A DNA stretch of 11,258 nt from Candidatus Moraniibacteriota bacterium (GTDB taxonomy: Bacteria; Patescibacteriota; Minisyncoccia; Moranbacterales; UBA2206), in contig DMXN01000031.1 of the NCBI GenBank assembly GCA_003482885.1, positions 1 to 11,258 of the forward strand. The letters run 5' to 3'. Numbering within the stretch: position 1 is the stretch's first letter; each line of letters starts with the position of its first letter. The position numbers were made by a program, and so were the translations under genes. This document shows, piece by piece, positions 6,150-11,258 of this stretch. The notes below the pieces were generated by a model. The model was not told where the DNA came from, made no database searches, and saw only the letters and a list, made by a program, of their open reading frames with translations.

Positions 6150-6203
6150 TCCTCCTCTTCCCTCGGGAGAGGATGTCTGCCGCGGCGGACAGGTGAGGGA
6201 TGG
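6150..6203 (+). repeat. Modular double-hairpin repeat, copy 1 (also possible terminator)
   Basis: Two adjacent hairpins followed by GGTGAGGG. Hairpin A pairs CCTCTTCCC (6154-6162) with GGGAGAGG (6165-6172), with one bulged base. Hairpin B is TGTCTGCCGCGGCGGACA (6174-6191), a near-perfect palindrome. It is GC-rich against an AT-rich background and starts 11 bases after the PEGA gene stop. The order hairpin A, TG, hairpin B, GAGGG is the same as in the inverted copy at 6257-6311, but the sequence of hairpin B is unrelated. It may end transcription of the PEGA gene, although no clear T-run follows. Confidence 0.7.
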
Positions 6204-6256
6204 ACTTTATACTAGGACATTTCAAATAAAAAAGTTTTATCTTAAAATTGCACTCG

Positions 6257-6311
6257 CCCCTCATCCGCCCCGATTGCTATCGGGGGCACCTTCTCCCAAA
6301 GGGAGAAGGGG
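6257..6311 (-). repeat. Modular double-hairpin repeat, copy 2, inverted (also possible terminator)
   Basis: On the plus strand CCCCGAT (6268-6274) pairs with ATCGGGG (6279-6285) across a TGCT loop, and CCTTCTCCC (6289-6297) pairs perfectly with GGGAGAAGG (6301-6309) across AAA. Read on the minus strand the element is hairpin A (CTTCTCCC/GGGAGAAG), then GTG, hairpin B, then GGATGAGGGG, matching the layout of copy 1. It lies ten bases past the stop of the DUF4012 gene and would form a strong stem in that transcript. Confidence 0.7.
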
Positions 6312-6321
6312 AAAAACATTA

Positions 6322-7683
6322 TCAATTCTCGCTTAACTTCCAATCTTTCGCCAAATCGATTTGATAAACTTTTTTATTCTGATTTTTATTGATTACTGTT
6401 ACTTCGCCAGCAACCGCTCTTGATCCGGATTGTTTTTGAATCAGCAAATCATAATCTTCGGCAATGTTTTTAGGCAATTCGTAAAAAAATTCCACTGTTT
6501 TGGCTTGTCCTAAAGGAACTCCGAAAAGCGAAGCGAAATATTTTTTATTCAATTCTTCCCCAAATCTTTTTTCGTCAAGATTTTTCGTTTCAACAAGCCA
6601 ACTGTTTTTCGGAACGAACACCCGCAAATAAGTTAAATAATCCTTGGTCATCCAATCTTTTTCTTTGGCGGTATGCTTGTACGAAATTTTCAAATCCGCT
6701 TTGGGAATTTCTCCGGATAAATCAACGGTATAACTAAACAATCTTCTCACATAATAATCGCTTTTCAGCGCGCCAAGATTAGCATCCACCAGCATTAAAT
6801 AATCTTGCCGCCAGTTTTTGTCCACACTGCCGTCCCAACCGGCCAGCTTTGCTTTTTCTTCCAAATCTTGATCTTTGAAATACAGTTGAATATCTTTTCG
6901 ATTCAAATCTTCTAAAATAATTTCCGCCAATTTCAGTTTTTGCGAAAAATTGAGGGCGAAAACTTTCTTTTCGATTTCTTGCGCCAATAATTTCATTACG
7001 CTTTTTCTCTCACCTCTTTCTATCCCCTGCTTGGCATAACCCTGCTCGACTTGGTATTCCAAATTTAAAATCGCGTTCTCGCTGTCATAAGTTCCCGGAT
7101 AACCTTCAATTTCCACCGGTCCGGTTATTTTTAAAAACGAAATTAAAACATTGCTGTTGATCGCAATAATTCCGACCAAATTTTCCTGCCCTTGCCCCAT
7201 GCGATAAAATTCTTCCGCTTTTTTGGCGTTCTCGGGAAAGTCCGGCGAATAATTGGAATCGCGCAGTTTCCAAGAATCAATCCGCAGCATTTCTTTCATC
7301 GGATAAGGTGGCGGCACTGTGTCAGAAATTCTTCCGTCAAAATTGGATAAATCGTGCATTTGCAATTCTTTCACTTGCCCGTCTTGCATTTTTAAAATTC
7401 CGAATGTTCCGATATACCCGCCGCCCGGCCGTAGTTCCATATCGTTTTGAAAAAGCAACATAAAGTTTTTTTCTTCGCCATCTTTTTCAAAAAGATACTT
7501 GGCAAAGCTCGCCATCGTTTTATATTTTTCTTTTTGCAATTCGTTTATCGGCAAAAAATCAATCGCCGAACCGATTGTCTGAAATTCCTGATTATTTTTT
7601 ACTTGCCAAAACAAATACCAACCAATCAAAAAAATAATTGCCAAAATCCAAAATATAATCAAATTACGGTTGGTTTTTTGCAT
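6322..7683 (-). CDS. Membrane-anchored DUF4012 protein
   Basis: A 453-residue protein with one N-terminal transmembrane segment (about residues 8-26) and a large domain that would lie outside the membrane. It shows the DUF4012 hallmarks: LLFQNDMELRPGGGYIGTFG (about 76-95) and RDSNYSPDFPENA (about 141-153). The arginine-rich motifs and the DSNxSPDFP segment recall LytR-CpsA-Psr enzymes that attach polymers to the cell wall. That link is my inference, not an established function. Its place at the end of a glycosyltransferase operon supports a role in handling or attaching a surface polysaccharide. The start overlaps the 3' end of the upstream GT4 gene by 20 bases, which suggests translational coupling. 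It ends with TGA. The neighbouring double-hairpin repeat probably ends the operon. Confidence 0.85.
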   Translation of the reverse strand: MQKTNRNLIIFWILAIIFLIGWYLFWQVKNNQEFQTIGSAIDFLPINELQKEKYKTMASFAKYLFEKDGEEKNFMLLFQNDMELRPGGGYIGTFGILKMQDGQVKELQMHDLSNFDGRISDTVPPPYPMKEMLRIDSWKLRDSNYSPDFPENAKKAEEFYRMGQGQENLVGIIAINSNVLISFLKITGPVEIEGYPGTYDSENAILNLEYQVEQGYAKQGIERGERKSVMKLLAQEIEKKVFALNFSQKLKLAEIILEDLNRKDIQLYFKDQDLEEKAKLAGWDGSVDKNWRQDYLMLVDANLGALKSDYYVRRLFSYTVDLSGEIPKADLKISYKHTAKEKDWMTKDYLTYLRVFVPKNSWLVETKNLDEKRFGEELNKKYFASLFGVPLGQAKTVEFFYELPKNIAEDYDLLIQKQSGSRAVAGEVTVINKNQNKKVYQIDLAKDWKLSEN

Positions 7684-8800
7684 GGAAAGTGTCTTTATAT
7701 AATTTATCTATCTGAGAAACAATATTATCCCAATCATAATATTGTTTTGCCGTTTGTAAATTTTCCTCTCCGGCTTTCGCGACTAAGCAGGGATTTTCTA
7801 TGAATCGCAAAATTTTATTTTCCAGATCTTTTGTATCTTTATTCTTGAATATAAAATCCGCTTTTTTTATAATCTCTCTATTTTCAGGAATATCGCTGAC
7901 CAGCGCCACCTTTCCATATCCCATCGCTTCCAAAAGCGCCAAAGACATTCCTTCTGATTCGGAAGGCTGGACAAAAAGAAAACAATGCGAAAACAACTCT
8001 TCCAACTTTTCCCCGTCAACTGCTCCGGTAAAAATAATTTCCGTATTATTTTTGACAAGTTCTTTGAGATATTTCACATAATCATCAGTATAAGCGCCGT
8101 CGCCGGCAATCACTAATTTTTTATTATTATTTAACTTTTTTTCACAAAGGTTATTAAAGGCTTCTATTAAATAATGCAATCCTTTATGCTTGACAAGGCG
8201 GCCAGCCGAAAGAATATATTCTTCTTTTTTTAAATTCCATTGTGAAAGAAAATCATCGCTATAATTAAATTTAAAATTGGTTCCATTTGGAATGCAAATC
8301 AATTCTTTTTTGTATTTCTTCAAAGAATATTCGCAAAGAATTTTACTGACAGCGATAGTTTTGTCTGGAATACTGCAAGTTATTTTTTCTGAAAAACGCA
8401 AATAAGCTCGCGCCAAAACTCCCCATTTTTGATGAAAATAATCTTGGCATTGAAAAGTGGAAATTATAACCGCCTTTTTGTTAAAAATTTTTGAGATTAC
8501 GCAAAGCGAAGTTGGTCCGATAGAGCTGTAATGAATAACATCATAGTCTTGAAACAGCGCATGAATCGTTGCTAAAAAAGTATGACTAATTGCATCCAAA
8601 TTTTTCGTGGAAATACCGGGAAGGTTGATTATATTTACGCCCTTGTATTTTTTCAAATTTTTGTCAGTATAATTATTTCTGGCATAAACAAAAACATCAT
8701 GACCTAATTTTGCCATTCTGACAGCCACTTCTTCCGCATATCTTTCAACTCCGCCGATTTTAGCCGGTATTCCTTTTTGTCCGATATAAGCTATTTTCAT
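7664..8800 (-). CDS. GT4 family glycosyltransferase (rhamnosyltransferase-like N-terminus)
   Basis: A 378-residue GT-B fold retaining glycosyltransferase. The N-terminal domain starts with IGQKGIPAKIGGVE (GG at 16-17), which resembles the GTRGIPAxYGGFE opening of Cps2T/WcaI-like rhamnosyltransferases. The C-terminal donor domain has SAGRLVKHKG (about 198-207), AGDG (232-235) and the EX7E motif E283/E291 in SEGMSLALLEAMG. It probably adds a sugar to a lipid-linked glycan at the inner face of the membrane. Donor and acceptor are unknown. It is third in a tight minus-strand series, 39 bases after the preceding GT4 and overlapping the DUF4012 gene by 20. The ATG at 8800 has no Shine-Dalgarno. Confidence 0.9.
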   Translation of the reverse strand: MKIAYIGQKGIPAKIGGVERYAEEVAVRMAKLGHDVFVYARNNYTDKNLKKYKGVNIINLPGISTKNLDAISHTFLATIHALFQDYDVIHYSSIGPTSLCVISKIFNKKAVIISTFQCQDYFHQKWGVLARAYLRFSEKITCSIPDKTIAVSKILCEYSLKKYKKELICIPNGTNFKFNYSDDFLSQWNLKKEEYILSAGRLVKHKGLHYLIEAFNNLCEKKLNNNKKLVIAGDGAYTDDYVKYLKELVKNNTEIIFTGAVDGEKLEELFSHCFLFVQPSESEGMSLALLEAMGYGKVALVSDIPENREIIKKADFIFKNKDTKDLENKILRFIENPCLVAKAGEENLQTAKQYYDWDNIVSQIDKLYKDTFHAKNQP

Positions 8801-8839
8801 TGATTTATCATCAAGCTTTTAACCTGCCAGTATGACATT

Positions 8840-10054
8840 TTATTGCTTATTTGTCAATCTTTTTTCCTTTAATATTTTTTTGAAAATATTTTTGATTTTT
8901 TTTAAATATTTCTCGCTGCGAAATTTTTGAGATTTTTTCAAAGCGTTCTCGCCAAATTTTTTTCTCAAATTTTCGTCTTGTATCAGCAGTCTTGCTTTTT
9001 CTTTAAATTCTGATTCGTCCTGGCATAAAAAACCATCTATGCCATTATCGATAATTTCGCTATACGCTCCAAAATCATATCCTAAAAAAGGTTTTTCCAA
9101 GCTAATTGCTTCAAGCGCGATCAGTCCGAATGTTTCCGGTAATTTCGATCCGGAAACAACAAAAAGAGCACCGGCGATATGTTTGTTTATTTCTTCGCGA
9201 TTCAAAACGCCTAAATATTTTATTCGTTGATTTTTTTCCATTTGAAAATCTGCTTCAATTTCTCCGGCTAGATATAATTTAGCATCTTTAAATTCCTTAA
9301 ACATAGCAATCAATTCATCGACATTTTTTTCTTTTGAAATTTTTCCAAAATAAAAAACATATTTTTCAGATTCGTTGGACAAATAATTTTCTGTTTGCGA
9401 TTTTAAAAAGAAATGCGGCAAAACTGAAATTTTACACTCGTCTATTCCACCGGATACAAGTTTATTTTTCACAAATAAACTTGGGACGATATAACAATCA
9501 ATATTTTTATCGTAAATATCAAGATATTTGTGAAATAAAAATTCCGCCACAATTAAAAAACTTTTCAAATAAGAATTTTTAAATTTTTTCCCAAAAATAA
9601 ATTTTGCGTATTTATGTTTGCCCAATTCTTCCCAATCTTGCAACAAATAATCGGGACAAATCAATTTATAATCATGCACAGTCATCACAATCGGAATATT
9701 CTTTTTTTTAATTTCAGTTAAAATTGAGGGAGAAATTTGATGATAAATATTATGAATATGCGCAATCTCCGGCTCAAAATCAGCCAAAAGTTTTCGCATT
9801 TTTATTTTGGCTTCCCGAGAATAAAACATTCTAAAAACTCCTTTTATTCTTTGAAAAAAAGTTGAATCGTTTTTATTGTAGCCGATATAACTTATGAAAT
9901 ATTTTTTCCACGGCGAAAAAATATTTTTTGGATTATTCATTGAAAAAACCGCCACTTCATTGCCATCGGACTTGAGTAAATTTACCAAGTCTAAAAAGTG
10001 CCTGTCCGCTCCTCCTTTGGCGTAATTAAATTTGTTTATTTCAAGAATTTTCAT
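8840..10054 (-). CDS. GT4 family glycosyltransferase
   Basis: A 404-residue GT-B glycosyltransferase. The N-terminal domain has the glycine loop YAKGGADRHFLDL (GG 14-15), the HIHNIYHQISPSIL segment (about 99-112) and TVHDYKLICPDYLLQ (about 125-139), as in many capsule and LPS-type transferases. The donor domain has YFGKISKEKN (about 235-244) and EX7E as E307/E315 in PETFGLIALEA. The C-terminus is strongly lysine-rich, which could hold the enzyme at the membrane surface. The ATG at 10054 lies inside the end of the upstream ligase-like gene (14-base overlap), so the two are likely cotranscribed and coupled. Substrates cannot be assigned. Confidence 0.9.
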   Translation of the reverse strand: MKILEINKFNYAKGGADRHFLDLVNLLKSDGNEVAVFSMNNPKNIFSPWKKYFISYIGYNKNDSTFFQRIKGVFRMFYSREAKIKMRKLLADFEPEIAHIHNIYHQISPSILTEIKKKNIPIVMTVHDYKLICPDYLLQDWEELGKHKYAKFIFGKKFKNSYLKSFLIVAEFLFHKYLDIYDKNIDCYIVPSLFVKNKLVSGGIDECKISVLPHFFLKSQTENYLSNESEKYVFYFGKISKEKNVDELIAMFKEFKDAKLYLAGEIEADFQMEKNQRIKYLGVLNREEINKHIAGALFVVSGSKLPETFGLIALEAISLEKPFLGYDFGAYSEIIDNGIDGFLCQDESEFKEKARLLIQDENLRKKFGENALKKSQKFRSEKYLKKIKNIFKKILKEKRLTNKQ

Positions 10055-11258
10055 AATTTTGATCGCTTACAATACGAATTAACCCTAAATTTATCCAAAA
10101 AAATACCGCTAGCAAATTGGTTTCTAAATAAGGTTGAAAAACAAAAGCGACTGAATAAACCGCTAAGACGCTCAAAAAAGACATTTTGTAAAAATCTGTT
10201 TTGATATTGCCACTTTTTATCAAATTCTTAAGAAGAGTGAAAATAAAATATAAAAATAAACCGCTGCCCAAAATTCCAAACTGCGCCAAAATGGTTAAAT
10301 AAGAATTATGCATATTGCGCACCTCGACAAAATCCCGATAACCGCCATTTTCCACTGAAACTTTTTGTCCGGTTCCAATTCCAAAAAACATATTCTGTTG
10401 ATACTCTTTCCACGCGCTTTCCCAAACAATTTTTCGCCAAACAAAACTCTCGTCTTTATTGGCGCGAATGATAGAAACACTCCTTTGAGAAATGGCTTCT
10501 TGAATATTTTCAAAACTCTTGCTTAATTTTGATTGCGGAAGCATTAGCGACGAATAAAAAAATAATAAAATAAATAATGTTATTGGCAAAATTGTTTTGA
10601 ATAAAATATTTTTAATTTCCTTTTTCTGTTCTGCTTGAAGCATAAAATATATCAAACAAAACGCCAGCGCCAACGCAACCCAAATATGCCGCATCATTGT
10701 CCCTAAGATACCCGCTGAAAATATCAAAATCAGACTGATTAAAAATTTATTCAGTTTTTCATTTTTCTTGAAAGCCATAAGGAGCGTCAAGGGAATCAGT
10801 GCCAATGCCAAATAAAGTCCGTGAGTAAAAGCCAAAATTCGCGCGCCTTCAGTGGAAAGCGGTGTGTATTCCGTCCAAGGGCCTGTGCCGTTGATTATTC
10901 CAAAAGCGATAAAGCCTAAAATAAAAATCGTTCCAGAAAAATAGAACTTCAAAAGTCTTTTAATCTGTTCTTTATTTTCAACACTCAAATAAGTCAAGAA
11001 ATATAATAAGCTGTAAAAGGCATAATTTTTAAGCGAACTGAAAGACAAATAACTATTTGAATTGAAATAATAAATACTTAAAAAATAATAAGCAACATTT
11101 AAAAATATAAATCCGAAAAGTATCTTGTCGGCTTTTTTAACTTCTATTTTTTTTCTGCTTGATTTTTTTAAAAAACTGATAATCAAACCTAAAATAATTC
11201 CCAAAATAATTATATCCAAAGGATAAATTTTATATTCCGTTTTTCCCAAAATTAACGG
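10041..11258 (-). CDS. O-antigen ligase/polymerase-like membrane protein (5' end beyond right edge)
   Basis: A polytopic membrane protein with roughly ten hydrophobic segments in the visible 405 residues. The large loop between late segments contains WRKIVWESAWKEYQQN, then FFGIGTGQ and MHNSYLTILAQFGILG, the pattern of the Wzy_C/O-antigen ligase family (PF04932). A conserved-type arginine sits in MMRHIWVALAL. Such proteins polymerise or transfer lipid-linked glycans on the outer face of the membrane. The frame is open to the window edge (CCG TTA ATT before a TTG at 11249), so the true start is probably outside and the TTG is unlikely to be the start. It ends in TGA inside the next gene. In CPR cells, which mostly lack an LPS pathway, the product is more likely a capsule or a protein-linked glycan (inference). 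Confidence 0.85.
   Translation of the reverse strand, partial: PLILGKTEYKIYPLDIIILGIILGLIISFLKKSSRKKIEVKKADKILFGFIFLNVAYYFLSIYYFNSNSYLSFSSLKNYAFYSLLYFLTYLSVENKEQIKRLLKFYFSGTIFILGFIAFGIINGTGPWTEYTPLSTEGARILAFTHGLYLALALIPLTLLMAFKKNEKLNKFLISLILIFSAGILGTMMRHIWVALALAFCLIYFMLQAEQKKEIKNILFKTILPITLFILLFFYSSLMLPQSKLSKSFENIQEAISQRSVSIIRANKDESFVWRKIVWESAWKEYQQNMFFGIGTGQKVSVENGGYRDFVEVRNMHNSYLTILAQFGILGSGLFLYFIFTLLKNLIKSGNIKTDFYKMSFLSVLAVYSVAFVFQPYLETNLLAVFFWINLGLIRIVSDQNYENS

Noticed and set aside
11247..11249. TTG as the start of the O-antigen ligase-like gene
   Set aside because: The frame is open to the window edge, and the family normally has further N-terminal membrane segments, so the gene is treated as partial.

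Overview
The window looks like a piece of a small, AT-rich bacterial genome of the Patescibacteria (Candidate Phyla Radiation, Parcubacteria/Moranbacteria-like). This is inferred from the gene types: a rpmF-nusB-rnc-smc housekeeping run, a membrane-anchored PEGA/beta-propeller protein, a DUF4012 protein beside family 4 glycosyltransferases, very tight spacing and almost no Shine-Dalgarno motifs. TGA is used as a stop codon (mntA, the DUF4012 gene, the O-antigen ligase-like gene), so this is not one of the UGA-recoding CPR lineages. No tRNA, rRNA, CRISPR array, transposase or integrase was seen.

Left part, all on the minus strand and read from high to low coordinates. A membrane GT2-type glycosyltransferase (4536-2851) is followed by rpmF (L32), nusB, rnc (RNase III), a two-gene MntA-HepT toxin-antitoxin module, and the start of smc, which runs off the left edge. 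The notable point is the rnc/smc junction. The first 14 codons of smc occur twice, as a 45-bp direct repeat (42/45 identical) on either side of the toxin-antitoxin genes. The copy next to rnc has lost its start codon (ATG to ATA) and soon runs into a stop. The copy next to hepT is the working smc start. The simplest reading is that the module, with its own promoter, entered an ancestral rnc-smc junction at the smc start codon and rebuilt the smc 5' end behind itself. As a result smc now follows the toxin stop codon with no gap (TAAATG).

Middle part. A 93-bp divergent intergenic region (4537-4629) carries a strong plus-strand promoter for a PEGA/beta-propeller surface protein (4630-6138). Both strong promoters in the window (mntA and this one) place the predicted transcription start on the A of the ATG, which predicts leaderless mRNAs. 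The PEGA gene converges on the next cluster across a 183-bp gap holding two inverted copies of a modular double-hairpin repeat, which probably also ends transcription from both sides.

Right part, minus strand. Four packed genes make up what looks like a surface-polysaccharide operon: an O-antigen ligase/polymerase-like membrane protein (5' end beyond the window), two GT4 glycosyltransferases, and a membrane-anchored DUF4012 protein. Together they would assemble, polymerise and possibly attach an extracellular glycan. The exact sugar and acceptor cannot be told from sequence.
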